Positions 9,201-17,658 of a stretch of DNA of 64,000 nucleotides are shown piece by piece. The translations under genes were made by a program, and so were the position numbers. Source of the stretch: Nitrospira sp. CR1.1 (GTDB lineage Bacteria; Nitrospirota; Nitrospiria; Nitrospirales; Nitrospiraceae). The notes under the pieces are model-generated. The model searched no databases, had not been told where the DNA came from, and was given only the letters and a program-made list of their open reading frames with translations. The stretch covers positions 62,001-126,000 of the forward strand of contig WIAF01000003.1 in assembly GCA_014055465.1 (NCBI GenBank). Direction: 5' to 3'. Position 1 is the stretch's first letter. Every line of letters starts with the position of its first letter.

Positions 9201-9390
9201 GGCTTTAGCGACCAGTATGGGAGCGGAGGTCCAACGGCCGCTGGCTACGGTGGTCATCGGGGGACTGTTGACGTCGACGGCCCTGACCCTGCTGGTTATT
9301 CCGGCGCTGTATTCACGCCTGGTTCCGCAGGTTGGCGGCCGACCGCTTCCGGCGGCGGCCCGGGCAGACGATGCCCATGTCAGGGTATAA
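6268..9390 (+). CDS. czcA: heavy-metal efflux RND transporter (CzcA/CusA family)
   Basis: This 1040-residue pump has the full length and 12-helix layout of HME-RND proteins. The start has the family signature TIDAVPDLTPVQVQI. Two large periplasmic loops follow, and helix 4 carries GAIDFGLLVDGSVVMIDN near residue 391. The DFG-x-x-x-D-G pattern is CzcA-like (Zn/Co/Cd/Ni) rather than CusA-like. The family's third charged residue, normally Glu in V-E-N, is Asp here (I-D-N). It is the proton-driven core of a tripartite pump with the two upstream genes. The exact metal cannot be assigned. Confidence 0.9.
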   Translation: MHHLLTFSLRYRFFTVVAIVVVIASGLWSFAHLTIDAVPDLTPVQVQILTRAPALGPVEVEQFVTFPIEASLNGLPALRELRSISRYGLSAVTAIFDDHTDIYRARQFVAERLAQAMERIPAEYGRPVMGPLTTGLGEVYQFTVKGEGYSPMALRTLLQWDIGMKLRAVPGVVEVNIWGGEPQQFHVIVDPSKLLSFKLSMKQVFDALQRNNAIAGGGYIEHQREQLLIRGEALATRVSDLAQIVVAHGSGGVPIYIADLAEVMEGSALRIGAATAMGDGETVIGMVQMLAGENAQEVVTRVKARVQDIQATLPAGVTIEPYYDRTIFVSKVMQTVRNNLLEGGLLVIAVLFLFLGDLRAGLIVASAIPLAMLIAFIGMMQAGLSGNLMSLGAIDFGLLVDGSVVMIDNILRRLAEKPTPTKEARLTEVLAAGQEVLRPMTLAVTIIILVYVPILALSGIEGKMFRPMAVTVIMALTGSLLLALTATPLLSFWFLRTRPSEETTAVIRGLKRVYAPWLQRAVARPVWPVSLAIGLFAVSLMAGSRLGIEFVPRLEEGDLAVQVWRLPSISLSESVATALDIERVLRRFPEVTRVVTRTGSPEVATDVMGVEMSDVFVILTPQSDWVTAHSRNELIDKMKQRIVEQVPGVGLGFTQPIEMRFNELIAGVRSDLAVKIFGPDLDILKQQAERAARALQNVPGAADVKVEQVAGLPLLRVIVDRAEIARYGLTAEEVLTLIQSTRVGTVVGTVVQGSRRFELVVRLAERVSRDPGSLGSLLIPTMHGELVPLSRVTNILVDSGPAQVSREHVQRRIVVETNIRGRDLGGFVADAQRAVAQAVTLPPGYELIWGGQYEHLQEAGKRLAMVVPVTLMLILGMLSVIFGTLRPALLIFLNVPLALSGGILALWLRGLPLSISAIIGFIALFGIAVLNAVVLVSHIRQLEAEGCSTEEAVLQGAMDRLRPVLMTALVASLGFLPMALATSMGAEVQRPLATVVIGGLLTSTALTLLVIPALYSRLVPQVGGRPLPAAARADDAHVRV

Positions 9391-9572
9391 CTCCTTGTGG
9401 CATCACGGCAAATCAGCCTTGTGCCAACCGCAACGCGACGCCGGTTCCGACTCTTTCCTGGACAGACCTTCGTCCCGGCGGTAAGCTTCTTCTACGAGTC
9501 GAGGTGTCTGGACGCGAGCCAGCGCAGCCGCTCAACCAATTCACAACCGGCCCATCTTCCCGAGGAGTAGTT

Positions 9573-9938
9573 ATGGCGACCATCATGGTGATCGACGACG
9601 AACCTTCCATCCGCGGCCTGCTGCGCGAGGTCCTGGAACGATCAGGACATAAGGTTGTCGAAGCGAAGGATGGACGCGAAGCGTTGGACCTCTATCAGAA
9701 GCATAAAGCCGATCTGCTCATCATGGACCTGCTGATGCCTGAGGTGGATGGATTGGAAGCCACGCTGCAGTTGACCCGCGAATACATGGACACCAAGATT
9801 ATCGCGATGACCGGCGCCCAGGGGGATCGGAATTTTCTGGATATCGCCCGGCTCTTCGGCGCTCACCGGACCTTTGAAAAGCCCTTCGATCTGAAAGAAA
9901 TGCTGAACGCCGTGGAGGCGGAACTGGCGCAAAAATAA
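9573..9938 (+). CDS. single-domain response regulator (CheY-like receiver)
   Basis: This 121-residue protein consists only of a receiver domain. The start at 9573 follows a GAGGAG ribosome site. It shows the acidic pair in MVIDDEPS (residues 5-12), the phosphorylated aspartate in LLIMDLLMPEVDG (near residue 51), the conserved threonine in IIAMTGAQ and the lysine in FEKPFD. There is no output domain, so it must act by binding a partner protein or in a phosphorelay. No kinase gene is adjacent; the nearest kinases are the two at 15.7-19.6 kb. It lies 180 bases after the RND pump gene on the same strand. Confidence 0.88.
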   Translation: MATIMVIDDEPSIRGLLREVLERSGHKVVEAKDGREALDLYQKHKADLLIMDLLMPEVDGLEATLQLTREYMDTKIIAMTGAQGDRNFLDIARLFGAHRTFEKPFDLKEMLNAVEAELAQK

Positions 9939-10053
9939 CCGTTCTCCCCGCCGCTTCATCCTCCGGAATTTCTCAGCGGGAAAAAATACTGGAAACCCTG
10001 TCGCCGATTCTGCCAGAATCGGCCGTGCAGCAGCCCCTCACAGTCAGGCTCTC

Positions 10054-10500
10054 GTGCTGGTAACCTTGTCCCGCATCACACGTCTCTGGTATGCCTGGGG
10101 CATCTTCATCCTGCTCGTCGGTATCCTTCCCCTGCATAACTTCGTCGGCCATGCGCATTGGCAATATATTCGGTGGGTGCCGACGCCGGACCAACTGAGC
10201 TCCCCTGCGATCCTGCTGGATCTCGGCATCGATGCCATCGCCAACATCCTGCTGTTCCTGCCCTTCGGCCTGCTCTACGCCCTACGCGGACTGCACAACA
10301 CACCTATCTCTCCCCGCCACCTGATGCTGATGGCCTTCGCCCTGTCCTTCAGTATCGAGTTCTACCAGGTCTATTGTCACAACCGCAGCACGTCGCTCCT
10401 CGACCTGGTGGACAATGTTCTGGGTGCGTACATCGGGATGAAAGCGGGAGAAGCCCACGTCAGAAGAAGTATGGCAGGAGTGGTGGAACCGGCCGCGTAA
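10054..10500 (+). CDS. VanZ-like family membrane protein
   Basis: This 148-residue protein has three or four hydrophobic helices. The VanZ-like core is visible: IDAIANILLFLPFGLLYAL near residues 69-87, then LSFSIEFYQVYCHNRSTSLL, then DLVDNVLGAYIG. The charged residues in E-x-x-Q and D-x-x-x-N-x-x-G are the hallmark of this fold. In enterococci VanZ gives low-level teicoplanin resistance, but most members have no known role. The start codon is GTG. The gene converges with the lipoprotein gene that ends 3 bases away. Confidence 0.78.
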   Translation: MLVTLSRITRLWYAWGIFILLVGILPLHNFVGHAHWQYIRWVPTPDQLSSPAILLDLGIDAIANILLFLPFGLLYALRGLHNTPISPRHLMLMAFALSFSIEFYQVYCHNRSTSLLDLVDNVLGAYIGMKAGEAHVRRSMAGVVEPAA

Positions 10501-10502
10501 GA

Positions 10503-10919
10503 TTATTGCCAACCCGTCGGATCATATCCCCGGTCACGCAGACACCGATCCACATAGTTTGTAAATGCCGCGCTGGGCGGGGATCTTTTAAACAGCCCGC
10601 GCAGAAATCCCGCTGTTGCGCCACTGGCTGCGCCGACCATCGCGCCGCGTCCCGGATGTCCAAGAATCGCCCCGCCCACCGCGCCGGCAGCAGAACCGAC
10701 AGCCCCGCCGGCTACTGTGCCGGTCGCCACCTGAGCCGTCCTCCCGTCGCTGGAAGAAGCCCCGGCCTCCTTGGCCATGGCCATGCAATCCTGAATATCG
10801 GCCTGCGCCGCATCGGCGCCGACCTGTTGATAGTGTTCGTTGGGATACAGGATCGGCTTATGCGCGGCGCAGCCGGCAAGCAAGAGACTCAGGGCACAGA
10901 GACAACGGATTTGCCTCAT
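10503..10919 (-). CDS. glycine-zipper lipoprotein
   Basis: This 138-residue protein starts at ATG 10919 behind a GGAGGT site; the longer frame from 10988 is not supported. It begins with a classic lipoprotein signal, MRQIRCLCALSLLLAGC (lipobox LAGC). Next comes a short linker with DIQDCMAMAKEAG, then a Gly/Ala-rich zipper (VAGGAVGSAAGAVGGAILG and AMVGAASGATAGFLRGLF), which forms paired membrane-active helices. The end, FTNYVDRCLRDRGYDPTGW, has the CLxxxGY motif common in such lipoproteins. It is probably anchored at the outer or inner membrane; its function is unknown. Confidence 0.78.
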   Translation of the reverse strand: MRQIRCLCALSLLLAGCAAHKPILYPNEHYQQVGADAAQADIQDCMAMAKEAGASSSDGRTAQVATGTVAGGAVGSAAGAVGGAILGHPGRGAMVGAASGATAGFLRGLFKRSPPSAAFTNYVDRCLRDRGYDPTGWQ

Positions 10920-10990
10920 GATACAGACCTCCGGTGCATGGCATGTGCTGAACGAACCGCAGCCCGGTCCGTCGGCTGCCGCGGTCACGT

Positions 10991-11848
10991 CTACATCCGG
11001 CCGCCCAGGTCTTTGCGCTGCAGGGTTCGCATCATCACGGAATCGTTGTAGGCGACCTCACTAAGCGCATCCAGGATGTGCAGGCCTTTGGTTGCCACCA
11101 GCTCCTTGGCCTTGGCGTAGTTCTTCGCGCTGAAGCGGGCCACGGCCGGCTGGCCGTTCACAATCTGGCAGGCCAGGACTTCACCGCCCGCCACATCCAT
11201 CGTGCCTCCTTCTTCGACGAGTTTCTTCGCCTGCGGCACCGTAATTTGGTGCAGTTGGGCGAACTCCTCCAATCCGCCGGTTTCCACCAGGCGCCCATCG
11301 GGCATGATACACAGCCGTTTGAAATGGGGAGACCAGTCTTTCCGGAAGTCAATGAACTTGATGTCTCCGCCCTTGGCCACGGCGCGGTCGAGCGTGCGGT
11401 AATCGAGGCCAAGATTTTTCTGCGCGAGTTTGGTCTTGAGCTCCTCGGGAAGCGTGCGATAGAACACTTCCGCCGCCGCCACCACCAAGGAGACGCCGCG
11501 CGCCCTGGCCCATTGCTCCGCTTCCGCGAATTGCATGAGATCGAGCACCCAGGTCTGCTTGGGTGAGACGCCGGTGGCATCCACCCGGCAGGCAAAAAGC
11601 CCGCGCGTGAGCAGGCCTCCTATCTGCGGATAGACGTAGACGCCCCCGTCCGTCAGCAGCTGAATCATCCGGTCCAGCGGCACATCATAACTTTCTGACA
11701 GGATTTTCGCATGCGCCGGCACATCTTCCGGCAAGGTCATGGCACAGGCCGTCACATTTCCCGGCGCATCGAATTCCGAGTAATCCTCGATCACGTTGTA
11801 CAGAATCGGCGGCTTCGGCTTTTCAATCTTCTTCTTGATCTTGAACAT
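10991..11848 (-). CDS. conserved hypothetical protein
   Basis: This is a soluble protein of 285 residues with no signal peptide or membrane helix. The start is Lys-rich (MFKIKKKIEKPKPP). The middle contains AEQWARARGVSLVVAAAEVF and a segment FIDFRKDWSPHFKRLCIMPD, and the sequence is even and gene-like throughout. I do not recognise a family or catalytic motif. It lies 71 bases upstream of the lipoprotein gene on the same strand and 59 bases downstream of the SagB-like gene, so all three could share a transcript. Confidence 0.65.
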   Translation of the reverse strand: MFKIKKKIEKPKPPILYNVIEDYSEFDAPGNVTACAMTLPEDVPAHAKILSESYDVPLDRMIQLLTDGGVYVYPQIGGLLTRGLFACRVDATGVSPKQTWVLDLMQFAEAEQWARARGVSLVVAAAEVFYRTLPEELKTKLAQKNLGLDYRTLDRAVAKGGDIKFIDFRKDWSPHFKRLCIMPDGRLVETGGLEEFAQLHQITVPQAKKLVEEGGTMDVAGGEVLACQIVNGQPAVARFSAKNYAKAKELVATKGLHILDALSEVAYNDSVMMRTLQRKDLGGRM

Positions 11849-11907
11849 AATGCGCTCGTCCCTCGTCTCTCGTCGTTCGTCTCTCGTGCAGACACAGTCC
11901 TATGCAG
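11849..11907. repeat. short CTCGT-rich spacer repeat
   Basis: The spacer between the unknown gene and the SagB-like gene is a run of degenerate CGTCTCTCGT units (about 11857-11888, plus strand). It is low-complexity DNA. Nothing marks it as a promoter or terminator. Confidence 0.4.
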
Positions 11908-13653
11908 TCACCCACGCTGGAGGTGGTAATAGGCAGGCAAGGTCAACAGCCGATCGTCGTCTACCGGCCCGCCGATCGTAAAGTGATAGAGCGATTGCAG
12001 CGTCAGGTCTTTGATCCCGACGACCTCATGCACCGGATCATCGAAAAAACAGCCGATGCCTGTCCCTCGCACCCCGGCGGCTTCAGCCTCCAGATACAAT
12101 ACCTGCCCGACCAGGCCTGCCTCCCAGAACAGGCGTGGATACCACCAAGACCCGCCCTGCCGCAAGCGCCCTTCGAACTCGGCCAGCATGCCGAGTGAAA
12201 ATGCGCTGTCGCCGGCAATGCCCTGATGGCAACTGACCTGGGCGGCCAAACGCTGCGCATTCCCTTGCAGCAGCCAGTACAAGGGAAGATCGTCTGGTGA
12301 TCCAGGCACAGGGGTCCACTCCAATTCAGCATGCATCGCCCGCTGCAAAAGCGGCAGTTTCTTCGTATCACGAGCCAGCACGTAGAGGCCAGGCGTCAGG
12401 TCTTCCACCCGGTGCACGAACAACAGCAGATGGATCGCGGGGTCCCAAGGCAAGACATCCCACGGTATGGGCCGCTGCAATTGCGGTCGCTCCACGCGAG
12501 GCATCACCCGGTGCAGGATTTGGAAGAACGTGGCGGCTGAAATAGAGGTGCGGCCATCGAACGACACGGCGCTGCGGCGTTGCCTGATAATGGTCGCGGC
12601 GTCGCTCGTGGCTTGTGAAACGTGATGCGCTTCGGAACGGATCTGAGGCGCCATGGTAAGAGGAATGGCCTGGATCTCTTCACTGGTCTTCCATGACGCG
12701 TCAGCCGCCTCGTCGATCGCTTCCCAATGCACGCCGTGTTCGCGGCTCAATGGATTGGCTCGGCCATGCCATGGTCCCGCCGCCAGATGTTTCAGCACCG
12801 CCTGGTCCAAACACAACGGCAGGTCGTGAGCATCGCGCTTCACACTTTCATGGGGCCAGATTACCGCCAGGCAATCGGGATGCTCTGGCTCGGCCTCGCC
12901 AAAATCCGCCTGGCGATGCGTGCCCAAAACCAGCGCGACCTGGTTTTGATCCGCCCCATCCAGCAACACCATCGTCCAACCAAGCGTCGCGGCGGCCAGA
13001 CGCGCGGAACCAAGGGCGTGGCCGACATCGTGGTTGCAATAACGAAAGGCCCGCTCTCCATACTTCCAGGCCTCCCGCCAATGGACGGAGCTGAGACCAA
13101 AGAGAAATGCACCGGGCGGAAACGGCGCGAGCAACTGTGTGATTTGTGCGGGAGGAAAGTCTGCGCGCAACTCCAGGCCATGTTCTTTCGCCGCGTAGTG
13201 ATAAAGGCCCGGGGCCGGCTCCAGGCCCTCGACCGGCGGGACCAGCACATACCCTTCCGTCGGATGGAGATTGCCCGACGAAGGATTGTTGCGTAACGCC
13301 CATTCCGACTCCCCTGCTCGCTTCCAGGCCGAGAGTCCGAGCGCCAGTTCGAAAAATCTGGAGATGGTCCGGATCGTCAATGGCTGCGAGGCCACTGCGC
13401 CGGGCTGATACATGGCGTCATAGGCCGGCGACCGGGGTTCGTCGTCCGGATTCAGCAAGGGCAACCGGATCAGCGGCGCCCCTTCGAACCGCCGGAACGG
13501 ATTGGGCTGATTCGCCCAATCCAGAAAACCCAGCGATCGCGCGTATCGATTAAAATGGTGTTTCGTTCGAATATGATAGGCGATCACGCGGTCGATCGGA
13601 TCAGTCGAAGTCGGCTCGGCAGGCAGGCCGGAAGACGGTTGGTCGAACGTCAT
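11908..13653 (-). CDS. SagB/ThcOx-type dehydrogenase, double nitroreductase-fold protein
   Basis: This 581-residue protein carries two nitroreductase-fold halves. The N-terminal half has RNNPSSGNLHPTEGYVLVPP near residue 120, the diagnostic SagB stretch with the FMN-contacting Ser and Asn. The C-terminal half restarts with IRQRRSAVSFDGRTSISAAT near residue 357 and ends with GIGCFFDDPVHEVVGIKD. SagB-type enzymes use FMN to oxidise azolines to azoles in peptide natural products. Stand-alone double-domain versions are common and unassigned. No cyclodehydratase (YcaO) or precursor peptide is nearby, so a role in TOMM biosynthesis is not supported. Confidence 0.8.
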   Translation of the reverse strand: MTFDQPSSGLPAEPTSTDPIDRVIAYHIRTKHHFNRYARSLGFLDWANQPNPFRRFEGAPLIRLPLLNPDDEPRSPAYDAMYQPGAVASQPLTIRTISRFFELALGLSAWKRAGESEWALRNNPSSGNLHPTEGYVLVPPVEGLEPAPGLYHYAAKEHGLELRADFPPAQITQLLAPFPPGAFLFGLSSVHWREAWKYGERAFRYCNHDVGHALGSARLAAATLGWTMVLLDGADQNQVALVLGTHRQADFGEAEPEHPDCLAVIWPHESVKRDAHDLPLCLDQAVLKHLAAGPWHGRANPLSREHGVHWEAIDEAADASWKTSEEIQAIPLTMAPQIRSEAHHVSQATSDAATIIRQRRSAVSFDGRTSISAATFFQILHRVMPRVERPQLQRPIPWDVLPWDPAIHLLLFVHRVEDLTPGLYVLARDTKKLPLLQRAMHAELEWTPVPGSPDDLPLYWLLQGNAQRLAAQVSCHQGIAGDSAFSLGMLAEFEGRLRQGGSWWYPRLFWEAGLVGQVLYLEAEAAGVRGTGIGCFFDDPVHEVVGIKDLTLQSLYHFTIGGPVDDDRLLTLPAYYHLQRG

Positions 13654-13701
13654 GCGGGCAGTCTAACGAGGCGGGTGAAGGAAAGTAAACGCGCCTCTTT
13701 C

Positions 13702-14397
13702 TCAGCCCAGCAGCCGGGCGATCCCGAACGCCGCGGCTGCAGCAAGCCCGCCGACCAGCACCGTTTGGATCCCGCCGCGCCAGGGCGGCACTCCGGTCAA
13801 TCCGCTTTTCACGTAACCGAAGGCGAACAACGCCACGGGAGTCACTGCCACCGAGCACCACAGCGCCGTCACGATATCGTGAAACACCATGTAAGGCAGC
13901 AAGGGAATCAGTCCCCCGATCACATAGGAGAGCGCGATCGTCCAGGCGCTCAACCGGGCGCGCGACGGATCCGGCTCTTCCAATCCCAGCTCAAACCGCA
14001 TCATGAAGTCGACCCACCGGCCGGGATTCGCTTGAAGGGACTCGATCAGCGGAGCGATGTGTTCATCGCGCAATCCGTAGCCGCGAAAAATCTCGGCCAC
14101 CTCTTCGGCCTCCTTTTCTGGAATATGCTCGGTCTCCCGCAATTCCCGCGTACGCTCCGCAACATAATGCTCAAGGTCGGTCTTGGCCGCAAGGTAGCCG
14201 CCTAGCCCCATCGCAATCGAGCCGGCGGCAATTTCCGCCAACCCCGCCGTAACGACCAGAGCGGAAGAGGCCACCGCACCGGACAACCCGGCAGCCAGGG
14301 CAAAAGGAACGGTCAACCCGTCGGCCATGCCGATGACGATATCGCGCACCGTCGCCGTGGCCGTGAAATGCGTTTCACTATGCGGAGTCGCCGGCAT
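13702..14397 (-). CDS. VIT1/CCC1-family Fe/Mn transporter-like membrane protein
   Basis: The start at 14397 follows an AAGGAG site and gives 231 residues; the longer frame from 14436 lacks a ribosome site. The family signature is clear: VRDIVIGMADGLTVPFALAAGL near the start, then ALVVTAGLAEIAAGSIAMGL and GGYLAAKT. These are helices 1 and 2 of the VIT fold, with its metal-path Asp and Glu. A cytosolic acidic helix segment follows (RETEHIPEKEAEEVAEIF), then three more helices. Homologues move Fe(II) or Mn(II) out of the cytosol into a vacuole or periplasm. It has no partner genes nearby. Confidence 0.85.
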   Translation of the reverse strand: MPATPHSETHFTATATVRDIVIGMADGLTVPFALAAGLSGAVASSALVVTAGLAEIAAGSIAMGLGGYLAAKTDLEHYVAERTRELRETEHIPEKEAEEVAEIFRGYGLRDEHIAPLIESLQANPGRWVDFMMRFELGLEEPDPSRARLSAWTIALSYVIGGLIPLLPYMVFHDIVTALWCSVAVTPVALFAFGYVKSGLTGVPPWRGGIQTVLVGGLAAAAAFGIARLLG

Positions 14398-14637
14398 AGG
14401 GATGCTCCTTCCGAACGCGAGCAGGCCGATCACCAACCTGCATTGGGTCCTGCGCCACTGGTTAGGGTGTTGGTGTACGCGTCTTGACGGCGCTGGTCAA
14501 GCGACGGGTTCGCGAACGTATCCGGCTCCTAGGTGGAGACAGATGTGGCCCCATGGCTGTGCGGGCGAGCACTGGCGCGATGTCTTGATCGAAACGAGGC
14601 AGGAGAAATTGAGTGGCGTGGAATATCGCCGGCAACG

Positions 14638-14654
14638 TGTCCCGAAGGGACGGC
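14638..14654. other. small hairpin in the 250-base gap between two minus-strand genes
   Basis: GTCCC-GAA-GGGAC forms a short stem downstream of the HDOD gene stop. No T-run follows in either direction, so it is at best a weak terminator. The rest of 14437-14688 shows nothing that I can assign. Confidence 0.25.
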
Positions 14655-14688
14655 GTCGCCGGCGGATCGTCCGGCGGTGAGGGTGAAG

Positions 14689-15546
14689 TCAGGCCGCCAT
14701 CGCGACAGGGCTGAACAGTTTCACCGTGTCCTGTAATTGGTCCATCGCCTCCTGCAGCAACATCGGCCGGGCGTCGGCATTAAATCGTGTCGCCTGCAAG
14801 GCCGTCGCGTGAAAGGGCAGATCTTTGGGAGCACGTGCGGGAGACAACTCAGCGTGATCAGCCACCACACCCGCAAGGTGCACCATCGAGGCGTGGAGCG
14901 AGAAATCGCCGGCCTCCTCCGGGCACAATTGATGGCGGATCGCCTGCTCGATTTGAACGGGCATACCCCAGGAATGAATGAGTTCTGCGCCGACTTCCGT
15001 GAAATCGCAGCCGAAATTCGACTGCTCGACTTCTGCCAACGGTTCCCCCAGATTGCCGGCTTCAATCAAAGCCGACTGCGCGCGCTCGGGAATCGTCTGG
15101 TAGAGCACCAGGTGCCCGATGTCGCGGAGGAGACCTTCGATGAAAAACCGCTCGCTGTCTTCGATGCCGCAGGCCTTCGCGATCTTGCCCGCCATCAACG
15201 CGCAGAGCACGCTTTTCCGCCAATACGCGGGCACATCCATGATCTGTACGGTCATGCCGCTGAAACTTCGACCGACCGTCGTCGCCGTGACGAGATCGCG
15301 AACGGCTTGCATGCCGAGCAGATTCACCGCGCGCGTCACCGTATCGACCTGCTTGGGAAATCCATAGAGGGGGCTGTTGACGATCTTGAGCATGCGGGCG
15401 GAGATTCCCGGATCCATTTTCAGCACCCGCGCCAGATCATCCATGGTGGAGTCAGGGTTATCGACGACATCGCGGACGCGAAAATATATCTCCGGCAGGG
15501 TAAAGACGTTTGAGCAGGACTGAACAAGTTCTTGCGCCGATGCCAT
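14689..15546 (-). CDS. HDOD domain protein
   Basis: This 285-residue protein is nearly all HDOD domain. The start LPEIYFRVRDVVDNPDST and LARVLKMDPGISARMLKIVN are the diagnostic helices, followed by NSPLYGFPKQVDTVTRAVNLLG and later FIEGLLRDIGHLVLY. HDOD is a degenerate relative of HD phosphohydrolases. The usual H-D metal pair is broken (R-D-I-G-H), so it is a signalling scaffold rather than an enzyme. It is the last gene of the minus-strand run that begins with the giant protein and two kinases, with 122 bases separating it from the hybrid kinase. An output role for that signalling pathway is inferred. Confidence 0.85.
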   Translation of the reverse strand: MASAQELVQSCSNVFTLPEIYFRVRDVVDNPDSTMDDLARVLKMDPGISARMLKIVNSPLYGFPKQVDTVTRAVNLLGMQAVRDLVTATTVGRSFSGMTVQIMDVPAYWRKSVLCALMAGKIAKACGIEDSERFFIEGLLRDIGHLVLYQTIPERAQSALIEAGNLGEPLAEVEQSNFGCDFTEVGAELIHSWGMPVQIEQAIRHQLCPEEAGDFSLHASMVHLAGVVADHAELSPARAPKDLPFHATALQATRFNADARPMLLQEAMDQLQDTVKLFSPVAMAA

Positions 15547-15668
15547 GTTGGACGATCCTCCTTGCGACGCGATGTGCGTCCGACCGTTGCAAAGCCCTCG
15601 GTTACCTGTATCGGTTCCAGCCCATTGTTTCTAAAGCCTGGGCTTGGGTCTGAGGATGGATCGGGCTC

Positions 15669-17534
15669 TCATGCCGCCTGGTTCCTGATTTTCCCTGACC
15701 AGGCCAGGAGCATGGTGGACAGGTCCTCCATGCGCACTGGTTTTGAGAGGTAATCATCCATTCCGGCCGCAAGACACGTTTCTCGGTCCCCCTGGGTGGC
15801 ATGGGCCGTCAGTGCGATGATCGTGGGGCCTCGTCCATTGGTCCAGGCAACGCCCCGGCGGCGTATCTCAGCAGTGGTGGCATACCCGTCCAGCTCCGGC
15901 ATCTGACAATCCATCAACACGATGTCATAGGCCATGGCCGCCAGCATGTCGAGGGCTTCCCGTCCGTTCTCCGCCACGTCCGCTCGATATCCACAAAACT
16001 CCAACATCCCAAGAATGACCTCTCGATTGACCGGATCATCTTCGGCCAACAGAATATTCAGCGGGGAAGCGGCGCCCACTTCCCGGGATGCGGGCAGACT
16101 CGTGATCACAACGCCCTTCCCGGCAGAGGCGTCAGCCTCACGCTGCTTCCCGCCATCGGCAAACCGGATGGAAAACCCAAATGTGGAGCCTTTCCCGAGT
16201 TCGCTCTGAACCCACACGCGCCCCCCCATCATTTTGGCGAGTTCGCTGACGATGGCCAAACCTAACCCAGTGCCGCCGAAACGCCGCGTCATGGAGGCAT
16301 CCGCTTGATCGAACGGGTCAAAAATGCGCGTTTGCGCATCCTGAGCGATCCCGATCCCGGTATCGATCACCTCGAACAGCACATCTGTCCCGTTGGACTG
16401 CGGCCTGGCGGGCCAAACGCGAATGATCACCTCTCCCCGTTCGGTAAACTTAATGGCATTGCCGACCAAGTTAATGAGCATCTGTCGCAGTCGACCGGCA
16501 TCACCATACACGATGGTTGGAAGATCATCCTGCATCACACACCGCAAGCCGATGTGCTTGCGGGTCGCGGATTCCTTGAGCAGTGTGACAATATTCTGCA
16601 CCACAACCTGCAGGTTAAAATCGTCCGGGAGTAACTCGAACTTGCCGGCTTCAATACGTGAAAAATCAAGAATGTCGTTGATGACCGACAGCAGCGAGCG
16701 GCCGGACTGCATGATGGTGTCCGCAAAGTGGTGCTGCTGATTCGTCAGCGCGGTCGTGAGCAACAATTCCGTCATGCCGAGAATCCCGTTCATCGGCGTA
16801 CGAATTTCATGACTCATACGCGCCAGAAACTGAGATTTTGCACGATTCGCACTGTCCGCGGCTTCTTTCGCACACTTCAGCTCTTCGACAAGCCGCTCGA
16901 GCTGCGCGTTCCGCTCCGACAACTCGGCCGTCCGCACGGCCACGTCACGCTCCAACCGGGCGTTCGCCTCCTGCAGCGCCCTGGTGCGATCGTCAACCAA
17001 TGCGGAGAGGTCATCCACCTGGAGGCGGACGCGCCGCGCAAGTTCCCACTTCCGGGTGAGTGACGTCGCCAACTGCTCGACTTCTACCGGATCGAACGGC
17101 TTGCGGAGAATCAGCAGTCGATCGGTCTTGCCCAGTCGATCGGCGATGTCTTCCCACGGATGATCTGCAAAGGCCGTGCAGATCACGACCTGGATTTCCG
17201 GATCGGCGGACCAAATATGCTCGATCGTCTCCAGGCCGTCCCAACCCGGCGGCATGCGCATATCAACGACCGCCAGCGCATAGGGGTTCCCCTCGCTCCG
17301 TGCACGGAGGATCTGGTCGTACCCTTGCCGGCCCTGTTGCGCGAAATCGACTTCAAAGCGTTCAGGCTGCCCGCCGGCGGCGGTGGCGCCGAACAGAGAC
17401 GAACGTAGCAGATGGAGATCCGCATTCATGGCAGGAGGAGTGAGGATCTTTCGGAAATCGTCGTGGATCGCAGGGTTATCGTCGATCACGATGATCCGCC
17501 GATTCGGGCGAATGTCTTCCATGCTGCTTGTCAC
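15669..17534 (-). CDS. hybrid sensor histidine kinase/response regulator (REC-HisKA-HATPase-REC)
   Basis: This is a soluble 621-residue protein. I chose the GTG at 17534 because a GGAGG site sits 7 bases upstream; the longer frame from 17714 runs into the upstream kinase gene. The order is: receiver 1 ([15 protein letters not shown]; phospho-Asp in [12 protein letters not shown] near residue 91), a coiled coil, HisKA with [19 protein letters not shown] near 239, HATPase with DTGIGIAQ and [19 protein letters not shown], and receiver 2 ([14 protein letters not shown] near 540). With no membrane segment, it probably receives its signal through receiver 1 from the membrane kinase encoded just upstream. 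Confidence 0.92.
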   Translation of the reverse strand: MTSSMEDIRPNRRIIVIDDNPAIHDDFRKILTPPAMNADLHLLRSSLFGATAAGGQPERFEVDFAQQGRQGYDQILRARSEGNPYALAVVDMRMPPGWDGLETIEHIWSADPEIQVVICTAFADHPWEDIADRLGKTDRLLILRKPFDPVEVEQLATSLTRKWELARRVRLQVDDLSALVDDRTRALQEANARLERDVAVRTAELSERNAQLERLVEELKCAKEAADSANRAKSQFLARMSHEIRTPMNGILGMTELLLTTALTNQQHHFADTIMQSGRSLLSVINDILDFSRIEAGKFELLPDDFNLQVVVQNIVTLLKESATRKHIGLRCVMQDDLPTIVYGDAGRLRQMLINLVGNAIKFTERGEVIIRVWPARPQSNGTDVLFEVIDTGIGIAQDAQTRIFDPFDQADASMTRRFGGTGLGLAIVSELAKMMGGRVWVQSELGKGSTFGFSIRFADGGKQREADASAGKGVVITSLPASREVGAASPLNILLAEDDPVNREVILGMLEFCGYRADVAENGREALDMLAAMAYDIVLMDCQMPELDGYATTAEIRRRGVAWTNGRGPTIIALTAHATQGDRETCLAAGMDDYLSKPVRMEDLSTMLLAWSGKIRNQAA

Positions 17535-17658
17535 CGAGCACCTCCGTTCGCCGCCGGGCGACGTCGTATCTGCCTGCAAACCGCACACACATCCGTGACA
17601 TGCCGGGTCCCTCCGGGTCCGAACCGGACACAACGAGAATGAGACCGCACCGCTTGCG

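Noticed and set aside
9391-9572. Terminator after the metal-efflux operon
   Set aside because: No stable stem followed by a T-run is found in the gap before the receiver gene.
11908-13653. Azole-peptide (TOMM) biosynthesis cluster
   Set aside because: The SagB-like protein has no YcaO, precursor peptide or transporter partner nearby.
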